From positions 7,642,501 to 7,706,500 of the forward strand of contig NZ_CP012670.1 in NCBI RefSeq assembly GCF_004135735.1: a DNA stretch of 64,000 nt, in the 5' to 3' direction. The position numbers were made by a program, and so were the translations under genes. Origin of the DNA: Sorangium cellulosum. Its GTDB lineage: Bacteria > Myxococcota_A > Polyangia > Polyangiales > Polyangiaceae. Of the stretch, positions 21,409 through 28,575 are shown one piece after another (position 1 is the stretch's first letter; each line of letters begins with the position of its first letter). A model generated the notes under the pieces. It was not told where the DNA came from and searched no databases. It saw only the letters and a program-made list of their open reading frames with translations.

Positions 21409-21950
21409 GGCGCCTCGCGCGTAGCATGGCCGGGGTTCGCCGGCATCCGCCGAGCGCCCGGCGACCTCAACAAGGAGCCCCGGCTCGCGCGCCCCCTCCG
21501 CGTCACGGCCGTGGCCGTGGTCGTGGTCGTGGCCGGCTGACGTGGCCGTGGTCGTGGCCGTGCTCGTGGTCGTGGTCGTCGCCGGCTGACGTGGCCGTGG
21601 ACGTCTGCACTCCCATCCACGAGGGGTGCTGGCTAGCTCGCCCGCCAGAAGGCGGCTGCCAGTCCAGGGGCCTTCCTGGCCGTGGTCGTCCACGTCAACG
21701 TCTGACCGTGCACGACGCGTTCACGTCACCTCCATGTCGACGTTCACTTCCACGTTTGCGCTCCGCCGGTGGATACGCGGCAATGCCCGGGAGCCGCGAC
21801 GCGTCGAATCCGTTTGCCATGGCCGGAGAAGAGCGACGCCGTCTCCATGATTTCTCCGTGCGTGTCGGAAAGGTCTTCTTCCGTGCCGCCGAGAAGCCGG
21901 TGGCGCGGCAACCCCGTGCGCCAGTAGAATGACGAACTTGCAAACTTTGG
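21409..21950. other. Divergent intergenic region with hexamer repeats
   Basis: This lies between the minus-strand radical SAM gene and the plus-strand CotH gene. From about 21504 to 21603 it is a GTGGTC/GTGGCC hexamer-like array in two units, each ending GCCGGCTGACGTGGCCGTGG. From 21690 to 21770 CACGT/ACGTC words are frequent. The AT-richer bases just before 21951 probably hold the cotH-like promoter. No gene was found. Confidence 0.6.
21504..21603. repeat. GTGGYC hexamer-type repeat array
   Basis: CGTGGT and CGTGGC words follow each other with 6-bp periodicity, interrupted twice by GCCGGCTGACGTGGCCGTGG. It is intergenic. Confidence 0.8.
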
Positions 21951-24158
21951 ATGAAGTCAACGACGGAAAATACCGACATGCTTAAACGCACGCGCTTTAC
22001 CGGACCCAATCGTTCCATCTCCCTCGTCATTTTCGGACTGAGCGTTGCCTGCGGCCAGGCACCGGACCGGCTGCCCGTGATGCCCGAGGACGGCGCCGGA
22101 GGCTCCGCGGTGGGTGGCGGCTCCGCGACCGGCGGCGGCTCCGCGGTCGGCGGCGGCTCCGCGGTCGGCGGCGGCTCCGCGGTCGGCGGCGGCGGCACGA
22201 GCGACGGCGGCGGCACGAGCGACGGGGGCGGCACGAGCGACGGGGGCGGCTCCGCGACAGGCGGCGGCTCCGCGACAGGCGGCGGCTCGGCGGCAGGCGG
22301 CGGCTCCGCAGTCGGCGGCGGCACGAGCGACGGGGGCGGCACGAGCGACGGGGGCGGCACGAGCGACGGGGGCGGCTCCGCGACAGGCGGCGGCTCCGCA
22401 GTCGGCGGCGGTTCTGCGGCCGGAGGCGGCGTGAGCGACGGCGGCGGCTCCGCGACAGGCGGCGGCGGCGCCGGGACGGGTGGAACGAACGAGCCCGGCA
22501 CCGGAGGGACGGGCGGGACCGGGGACGGCGGGGCGCCCACGACGAGCACGTCGACCGGCGGCTCGAGCGACGACGGCTCCACGCCGACGGATCCATCGTT
22601 GATCGGGGATGTCGCGTTCTCCACGCCGAGCCAGACCTTCCGGGATCAGATCCAGGTGGGAATGACCACGGCCATCGCGGGGGCCGAGATCCGCTATACG
22701 GTCGATGGACAGCTGCCGACCGCGGCCTCCACGCTGTACACGGGCGAGCCCGTGACCCTCACGGCCACGACGCAGATCCGCGCGCAGGCGTTCGTGGAGG
22801 GCGCCGCGAGCGGCGCCGTGAGCACGGGCATCTACATCGCCCGCACCGTCGATGCGACCTCCGATATCCCCATCATGGTCGTGGACGGCTACGGCAAGGG
22901 CAAGCCGACCGACAAAGAGGTCTACTTCGACGCGGCGGTGATGATCTGGGAGCCGGTCAACGGGGTGGCCTCGATGGCCTCGCTGCCCACGCTGGCGATG
23001 CGCGGGGGCTATCACGTGCGCGGCCAGTCGTCGCGCTCCTTCCCGCAGACGCCGTACAAGCTCGAGCTGTGGGACAACGACGACGAGGACCTCGACTACG
23101 AGATCCTCGGCATGCCCGCCGACTCGGACTGGGCGCTGATCCCGCCCTACTACGACCGCACGTTGATCCGCAATCCGTTCACCTACACCCTCGGCCGGGA
23201 CATGGGCCTGGAGGCGCCGCGCACCAGGTTCGCCGAGGTCTACCTGAGCTACGAGGCGCGCCCCATCGGCGAGGCGGACTATCAGGGCATCTACTGGATC
23301 TCGGAGACCATCAAGAACAACAAGGTGCGCACCGATCTCAAGCAGCTCGACGAGGACGACCAGGAGCTGCCCAAGATCAGCGGCGGCTACATCTTCAAGT
23401 TCGACCAGGCGGCCGCCGAGGAGCCGAAGCTCCTCTGCACCGGCTCGGAGCCCCTCCCGTCGTTCGGGGGCTTCGGGGGGCCGCGCCCCGGCACGGGCGG
23501 CACGTGCTGGATCGATCTCGAGGTGGTCGACCCCGATCCCCTGAACGACCAGCAGAAGACCTGGCTGACGCAGTACATCCAGGCGTTCCACGACAGCCTC
23601 CACCAGACGCCGATCGGCGATTACGCGGCGCACATCGACGTGCCGTCGTTCATCGATTACCTGATCATCAACGAGCTGACGCTCAACGTGGACGCGTACG
23701 TGCGGAGCGCCTACTACTTCAAGGATCGCAACCAGAAGCTCAAGGCCGGCCCGCTGTGGGACTACAACTTCGCGCTCGGCGGCGTGGGCGCCCAGGACGC
23801 GACGCCGCAGTCGACGTCCGACACCGGCTGGCGCTTCAGCGGCCAGAGGAACGTCAACAACTGGTATCAGAAGCTCACCTCCGATCCGGCCTTCATGGCG
23901 CAGGTGAGGGCGCGCTACACGGAGCTCCGCCAGACGCTCCTGTCCCAGGCCGCGATCGAGCAGCGCATGGACAGCCTGAGCGCGCCGCTCGCGCGCGCCG
24001 TGGTCCGCGATTTCGAGCGGTGGCCGGTGGCGAGCATCATCCGGTCGAGCACCGGCTTCCTCGGCGGCCCCACCGAGCCGACGTGGGAGGGCCAGCTGCA
24101 GGTCATGCGCGACTTCCTCATCGAGCGGCTCGCATGGATGGACACCAACTTGCCGTGA
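21951..24158 (+). CDS. CotH-kinase-domain lipoprotein with chitobiase-like domain
   Basis: A 735-residue secreted protein. A signal sequence ends in a lipobox (LSVACG). A long Gly/Ser/Ala low-complexity linker (about 45-205) follows, then a chitobiase-type beta domain (about 220-300, IRYTVDGQLPTAASTLYTG) and a CotH kinase domain (about 340-730) with RGQSSRSFPQTPYKLEL, SDWALIPPYYDRTLIRN and LWDYNFALGG. CotH kinases phosphorylate spore-coat proteins in Bacillus; in myxobacteria such lipoproteins may act at the surface or in spores. ATG 21951 is taken; ATG 21978 would give a more compact signal peptide. Confidence 0.9.
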   Translation: MKSTTENTDMLKRTRFTGPNRSISLVIFGLSVACGQAPDRLPVMPEDGAGGSAVGGGSATGGGSAVGGGSAVGGGSAVGGGGTSDGGGTSDGGGTSDGGGSATGGGSATGGGSAAGGGSAVGGGTSDGGGTSDGGGTSDGGGSATGGGSAVGGGSAAGGGVSDGGGSATGGGGAGTGGTNEPGTGGTGGTGDGGAPTTSTSTGGSSDDGSTPTDPSLIGDVAFSTPSQTFRDQIQVGMTTAIAGAEIRYTVDGQLPTAASTLYTGEPVTLTATTQIRAQAFVEGAASGAVSTGIYIARTVDATSDIPIMVVDGYGKGKPTDKEVYFDAAVMIWEPVNGVASMASLPTLAMRGGYHVRGQSSRSFPQTPYKLELWDNDDEDLDYEILGMPADSDWALIPPYYDRTLIRNPFTYTLGRDMGLEAPRTRFAEVYLSYEARPIGEADYQGIYWISETIKNNKVRTDLKQLDEDDQELPKISGGYIFKFDQAAAEEPKLLCTGSEPLPSFGGFGGPRPGTGGTCWIDLEVVDPDPLNDQQKTWLTQYIQAFHDSLHQTPIGDYAAHIDVPSFIDYLIINELTLNVDAYVRSAYYFKDRNQKLKAGPLWDYNFALGGVGAQDATPQSTSDTGWRFSGQRNVNNWYQKLTSDPAFMAQVRARYTELRQTLLSQAAIEQRMDSLSAPLARAVVRDFERWPVASIIRSSTGFLGGPTEPTWEGQLQVMRDFLIERLAWMDTNLP
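22106..22475. repeat. Gly/Ser-coding low-complexity repeat in the CotH-like gene
   Basis: GGCGGCGGCTCCGCG-like and GGCGGCACGAGCGACGGG-like units alternate irregularly, encoding GGGSA and GGGTSD blocks. This is a linker between the lipid anchor and the folded domains. Confidence 0.85.
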
Positions 24159-24540
24159 CACGGCACGAGGGTGACGGCGGCCCGAGGTAGGGAGGCCTGA
24201 GCCCTCGGCGCCCCCGGCCCCGGCCGAAGGGCGACGGCGGCGGCGCCCAGCACCCCTGCGGGAGGTGCCGCAGGGGGTCGCGACGGAGCGCATCCGTTGC
24301 GGAGGACCTGCCGCAGGGGGTCGCGACGGATCGACCTCCTCCGGAGGGCCTGCCGCAGGGGGTCCGCAACGGATCGACTTCCGCCGGAGGCCTGGACGCA
24401 GCACGTGCGCGATGCTGGACGAGCGCGCGATCCCGGCGCGGAGCGATCGCCACGGTGCCGCCTCGTCCGGGCTCGGCGCCTCGTCCGGGCTCGGATGGCT
24501 GACGCGGGTCGATCGCCGCCCGGGCAGCGCGAGGACCCGC
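24159..24540. other. Intergenic region with a 40-43-bp repeat
   Basis: This lies between the CotH-like gene and a small unknown gene on the same strand. It is occupied mainly by the repeat at 24262-24398. The rest shows no gene; the open frame through it is an upstream extension of the next gene. Confidence 0.6.
24262..24398. repeat. 40-43-bp tandem repeat, just over 3 units
   Basis: Units begin near 24262, 24302, 24344 and 24386 and share CTGCCGCAGGGGGTCGCGAC-like sequence followed by GGATCGAC or GGAGCGCA. The period is not a multiple of three, consistent with non-coding DNA. Confidence 0.8.
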
Positions 24541-24900
24541 ATGGGCTATGCTCACGCGGTGCGCGAGCGTGACCCCCACCACGTGGCGATCGATCGAGAG
24601 CTGCACGTCGAGTACCGCGATCCCAGCGACTTCGATCGGATCGCGTTCGCCCTGCGCGCGCTCGACCGCCTGCGACCGAAGCGGATGACGGTGGCCGTCT
24701 ACTCGGCCGTCTCCACGCTCCGCGTCGAGCGCGGCCGCAACCTGCAGCGCGGCGAAGGGGGCTCGTGGGCGATCGTCGGCATCCCCCCGCACGCGAGCCG
24801 TGAGCACATCGCCTATGCGCTCGCAGAGCTCGCCGGCGTCGAGGCGGTGCCCTACGCGGTGCAAAGCCTGCTCGCCGCCGAGCGCGCATCCGACGCCTAG
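24541..24900 (+). CDS. Small protein of unknown function
   Basis: Up to 119 residues from ATG 24541; GTG 24559 is an alternative start. The protein alternates helices and strands (MTVAVYSAVSTLRVER, SWAIVGIPPHASREHIAYALAELAG), which suggests a compact alpha/beta fold. I do not recognise a family. Codon use is typical of the genome from 24559 on, while upstream bases are repetitive. The gene lies between the CotH-like and YihY genes on the same strand, but gaps of more than 200 bp argue against one operon. Confidence 0.6.
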   Translation: MGYAHAVRERDPHHVAIDRELHVEYRDPSDFDRIAFALRALDRLRPKRMTVAVYSAVSTLRVERGRNLQRGEGGSWAIVGIPPHASREHIAYALAELAGVEAVPYAVQSLLAAERASDA

Positions 24901-25115
24901 GACCGCGCCGCCCAGGCTCGCAGGACGCGGCAGCGAGCACGGGCGCCGACGCGGCAGCGACGCGGCAACGACACGGCACCGACCCGACCCCGGTGCAGGA
25001 TCGATGTGGGACCGTTCCTCATGGACGTCACCCCGCCGAGCGGCCGGGACGCGCCGTCGCGGGCCCCACCCCGGCGACCATGCGACCCCCGCGAGATCCG
25101 CCGCGCCGGAAACGC

Positions 25116-26411
25116 ATGGCGGATGGTATTGCGCCCCGTGCGAGGGGGAGACAGTCTGCTCCCGTGCCAGCCAGGATCCGGCGACAGATCGAGCACCACC
25201 GCGCCCTGAGGGCCGTGTGGAGCGTCATCGTCAGCCTGGATCGTCACAACGCGCCGCGGGCCGCGAGCGCGATGGCCTTCGACGCGTTCCTCAGCCTCAT
25301 CCCCCTCGCCGCCTTCGCCGGCTACGTGCTCAGCCGGAGCTACCAGCGGTCGGAGGTGATCGTCGGCCCGATCCTGCAGGCCGTGCCCCCGGAGGTCGCG
25401 GCGCTCGTCTCGGAGGAGCTCATCCGGCTCGCGCAGTCGTCCGCGGTCGCCCCGATCAGCCTCACCGGCTTCCTCTGGCTCACGTCCTCCGGGCTCTCGA
25501 CCGCCATGGGCGTGTTCGACACCATCTACAACATCCGCGAGCGCCCCTGGTATGTGCGCAGGGCCATCGCGGCGGCGTGCGTCGTGGCCAGCCTGGCCGT
25601 GGTGCCCGTCGTGGCCGGCGTCGGCGTGCTCATCGGCTCGCTCTCGGGCTCGATCGGCGCCCGCATCGTCGCCTTCGCCCTCCCCGCAGGGCTCGTCATC
25701 TGCATGGTCGCCGCGTTCTTCCGGATCTCGATCCAGCGCCCGAACATCGAGCGCCGCCGGATCTTCCCGGGCGCGGTGCTCACGGTGGTGCTCTGGGCGA
25801 TCGTGTCGACCCTCTTCTCCCTCTACGTCGCCACGCTCGGCCGCTACGCCACGTTCTACGGGAGCCTCGCGACCGTCGCGACCTTCCTCTTCTGGCTGTG
25901 GCTTCAGGCGCTGGCCCTGCTCATCGGGGGCGAGCTGAACGCGCGCCTCGAGCGCGAGCGCGACGGGGTGATGTCGATCCCACCCCCAGGCAAATGGAGC
26001 CCGCTCTCGCTCGCCGATCTGCCCGAGCCCTCCCCGCCCACCCGGCGCTCCCCGCCCCCCGCGAGGCCCCTGCTGCTCCCGAGCGCGCCGCCCCTCCCGA
26101 GCACACCGCTGCTCCCGAGCGCCACGTCCCCCACGAGCACCCCGTCCCCCACGAGCACCCCGTCCCCCACGAGCGCCACGTCCCCCACGAGCACCCCGTC
26201 CCCCACGAGCGCCACGTCCCCCACGAGCACCCCGTCCCCCACGAGCGCCATGCCGCCCTCGATCACCCCGCTGCCCCCGAGCGCCACGCCGCGCCCGAGC
26301 GCCACGCTCCCCCGCCGCGCCGCGGCGCCGCTCGGCGATGACGGGGGCGCGGACGAGGACGAGGAGCGCGGCGCCCCGGGCTCGGCGCCGGAGCAGCGGG
26401 TCGCAGGATAG
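25116..26411 (+). CDS. YihY/BrkB-family inner-membrane protein with a Ser/Thr/Pro tail
   Basis: About 431 residues. The core (about 25-290) has six membrane segments with the family features AASAMAFDAFLSLIPLAAF near the first helix and LFWLWLQALALLIGGELNA in the last. The tail (about 310-431) is Pro/Ser/Thr-rich and contains seven 18-bp in-frame repeats, then a charged end. YihY proteins (once miscalled RNase BN) have no agreed function; transport or envelope roles are proposed. ATG 25116 is preceded by CGGAAA and fits the usual start before the first helix; ATG 25080 is possible. Confidence 0.9.
   Translation: MADGIAPRARGRQSAPVPARIRRQIEHHRALRAVWSVIVSLDRHNAPRAASAMAFDAFLSLIPLAAFAGYVLSRSYQRSEVIVGPILQAVPPEVAALVSEELIRLAQSSAVAPISLTGFLWLTSSGLSTAMGVFDTIYNIRERPWYVRRAIAAACVVASLAVVPVVAGVGVLIGSLSGSIGARIVAFALPAGLVICMVAAFFRISIQRPNIERRRIFPGAVLTVVLWAIVSTLFSLYVATLGRYATFYGSLATVATFLFWLWLQALALLIGGELNARLERERDGVMSIPPPGKWSPLSLADLPEPSPPTRRSPPPARPLLLPSAPPLPSTPLLPSATSPTSTPSPTSTPSPTSATSPTSTPSPTSATSPTSTPSPTSAMPPSITPLPPSATPRPSATLPRRAAAPLGDDGGADEDEERGAPGSAPEQRVAG
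26117..26242. repeat. 18-bp in-frame minisatellite, 7 units
   Basis: Two unit types, GAGCGCCACGTCCCCCAC and GAGCACCCCGTCCCCCAC, follow each other in seven contiguous copies. They encode SATSPT and STPSPT hexapeptides in the tail of the YihY-like protein. Confidence 0.93.
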
Positions 26412-26444
26412 GCGCGCAACGGCGACCGCGCGCTGAAGGACGGA

Positions 26445-26461
26445 CGGTCGTCGCACGACCG
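26445..26461 (+). terminator. Possible terminator hairpin after the yihY-like gene
   Basis: CGGTCGT (26445-26451) pairs with ACGACCG (26455-26461) over a CGC loop, 34 nt after the stop. There is no T-run, so this is a weak call. Confidence 0.35.
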
Positions 26462-26598
26462 CTCGGCTCGGCACGGGCAGTGAAAGCTCCGTCGCTCGTT
26501 CGCCGCTCGGCGGCTCACCCGGCGCGCATTCGCACGGTGGGTGCGCGCGCTTCGCGCAGAGGGATGTCGAGGGCGGGCGTGAGGGGGAGCGGTCGAGC

Positions 26599-28575
26599 GT
26601 GCACGCGCACTACGGAGCGGGGGGGGACGGGGGTGGCAGCCGACCCCCCACGCCTTTGCCAGGGGATGCCGGGCTGTACTTCCTCGGGCCGCTGCACGAG
26701 CTGGTCGCCGTCGGCCTGCACCGCCCGGCGCTGGAGGCGCTGTGCGCGGGACAGCGCGACCTCGAGGAGCCGCCGATCGACCGCGCCTACCTGCTCAAGA
26801 TCCTCGACGAGGAGATCTCCAGACAGTTCGGCCAACCGCTCAGGCCGCTCGTCGAGCTCGTGCTCAACGCCGCCGATGCCGCCCGCGCCCCGCAGCCGGT
26901 CGTCGAGGTCACCGTCGCCGACGGGCGGGTCGACGTCTGCGATACGGGCGCCGGCATGGGGCTCCGGGCAATCCTCTCACGGCTGCTCATCCCGTTCGCG
27001 ACAGACAAGCGGCCCGGGATCGATCTCGGGCGGTTCGGGGTCGGGTTCTTCTCCGTGCTCGGCTTCGGGCTCGCGCACCCGGAGAGCTTCAGCCTGCAGC
27101 TCACCACCGGCGACGGCGTCGAGGGGTGGGCGATCCGCGTCGTGGCCTGGTCCGGCGACGACGAGGCCTGCGCCGCGGACGAGCCGGCCGCAGAGGCGCC
27201 CGGGCGCGCCCGCGGCCGCGCGTCGGTCGAGCTCACCTCCGCGCTGATGTGCTCCGTGCGCCGCATCGCGCCGCTGCTCGGCACGCGCGTGCGCGTCACG
27301 TCGGCGCAGCTCGAGGCGATCGCGGTCCGCGCGTACCTGCGCGACGCGCTGCACTTTTTCCCGGCGAGCCGCGCCCTCGTGCTGCTCGACGGCGCCGCCG
27401 TGAACGACGGCCGGCTGATCTCGGGAGGACAGATCATCGAGGAGCGGATCGCGCACCGCGCCGGCCGTGCCCCCGGAAGCGCGCGCGGTCCGGCCGGCGA
27501 CGCGCGCGGCGGTCCGGCCGGCGACGCGCGCGGCGGTCCGGCCGGCGACGCGCGCGGCGGTCCGGCCGGCGACGCGCGCGGCGGTCCGGCCGGCGACGCG
27601 CGCGGCGACGGGCTCCTCGCGCGGTTCCACCTCGGCGGGCGAGGGCTGCTCCCCAGCATCTCGGCGGCCACGTTCCACGCGGGGGTCAAGGTCGACGCGT
27701 GCCTCGCCCTCGCGGAGCTCGCGCTCATCGACTTCCCCGGCGTGGTGGAGCTGACCGAGGGGCGCGACGCGCTCAAGGTCGGCCCGGAGTTCACCGAGGT
27801 TGCGGCGGCCTTCCACCGGCGGCTGATCCAGCTCGCCGTGGCGCGCGGCGAGGGCCGCCGCGCGCGCGACCGGCTCGCCGAGGTGGCCGCGCAGATCAGC
27901 GCGCTGATGCTGCAATCGGCCGGCTGGGACGATGTGGCCAAGGACGTCGCCGCCGCCCTGCTCGGCCCGGGGCGCTGCATGGTGACGGCCGAGCGCCGCG
28001 AGGCGCTGCTCGGGTTCCTCGGGCCGAGCGTGGCCGAGCGGCTGTTCGTGCCGGAGAGCTTCTGGGCCGAGCGCGAGTGGCAGCCCCACCTGCCCGGCGA
28101 GCGCGAGCTCCTCGAGGAGGAGCTCGACTTCGATCCGCCAGAGACGCTCTCGGCGCTCGCGCGGCGCCGGGCCGACCTCGCGGGCATCCCCCTGCTCCTC
28201 GCCCGCGCGCCGAACCCGCACACGACCCTGGTCGCCCTCTGCCGGAGTCGGCCGCTGCCGGGCGCCGCAGGGGGCGCGGCGGCGGCGCGCGGGATCCCGG
28301 GCGCGCTCCCGCTCCCCCGCATCGCGGAGCGGCGGCCGGCCGGCCCGCTGCCGTGCCTCGGGACGCGCCGCCTCCTGCTCATCCGCGACGACAGCGCGGC
28401 CGTCCGGCGCCCCGCGGGCTGGAGCGACTGGTACGCCCTGCGCGCCGCCTTCGATCGGGCCTCCGGGGTGCGCGAGGCCGATCTCGAGCGCGATCTCATC
28501 GTCGGCGAGCCGGTGGACGACGCGGCAGGCGCCGCGCTGGGAGCCGGCATCTGGACGTCCGGAGGCGAGCCATGA
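26599..28575 (+). CDS. HSP90/MutL-like GHKL ATPase, first of an overlapping pair
   Basis: A 658-residue protein. The GHKL ATP site is complete: ELVLNAADA (E86, N90), DTGAGMG (115-121) and the HSP90-style glycine loop GRFGVGFF (144-151), then GTRVRV. A second alpha/beta domain of ribosomal S5-like type probably follows (about 225-390), interrupted by five 24-bp repeats (GGPAGDAR). The C-terminal region (about 400-658) is unfamiliar. GTG 26599 follows GAGGGGGAGC. The stop overlaps the next gene's ATG (ATGA), so the two ATPases are almost certainly coexpressed and may form heterodimers. It is too divergent to be HtpG. Confidence 0.85.
   Translation: MHAHYGAGGDGGGSRPPTPLPGDAGLYFLGPLHELVAVGLHRPALEALCAGQRDLEEPPIDRAYLLKILDEEISRQFGQPLRPLVELVLNAADAARAPQPVVEVTVADGRVDVCDTGAGMGLRAILSRLLIPFATDKRPGIDLGRFGVGFFSVLGFGLAHPESFSLQLTTGDGVEGWAIRVVAWSGDDEACAADEPAAEAPGRARGRASVELTSALMCSVRRIAPLLGTRVRVTSAQLEAIAVRAYLRDALHFFPASRALVLLDGAAVNDGRLISGGQIIEERIAHRAGRAPGSARGPAGDARGGPAGDARGGPAGDARGGPAGDARGGPAGDARGDGLLARFHLGGRGLLPSISAATFHAGVKVDACLALAELALIDFPGVVELTEGRDALKVGPEFTEVAAAFHRRLIQLAVARGEGRRARDRLAEVAAQISALMLQSAGWDDVAKDVAAALLGPGRCMVTAERREALLGFLGPSVAERLFVPESFWAEREWQPHLPGERELLEEELDFDPPETLSALARRRADLAGIPLLLARAPNPHTTLVALCRSRPLPGAAGGAAAARGIPGALPLPRIAERRPAGPLPCLGTRRLLLIRDDSAAVRRPAGWSDWYALRAAFDRASGVREADLERDLIVGEPVDDAAGAALGAGIWTSGGEP
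27487..27606. repeat. 24-bp in-frame minisatellite, 5 units
   Basis: Five identical contiguous 24-bp units encode GGPAGDAR between residues about 297 and 336 of the first GHKL ATPase. Confidence 0.94.

Noticed and set aside
26742..28571. N-terminal extension of the second GHKL ATPase frame (would give 1360 codons)
   Set aside because: The extension lies out of frame inside the first ATPase gene; the ATG at 28572 with ATGA overlap is the sensible start.
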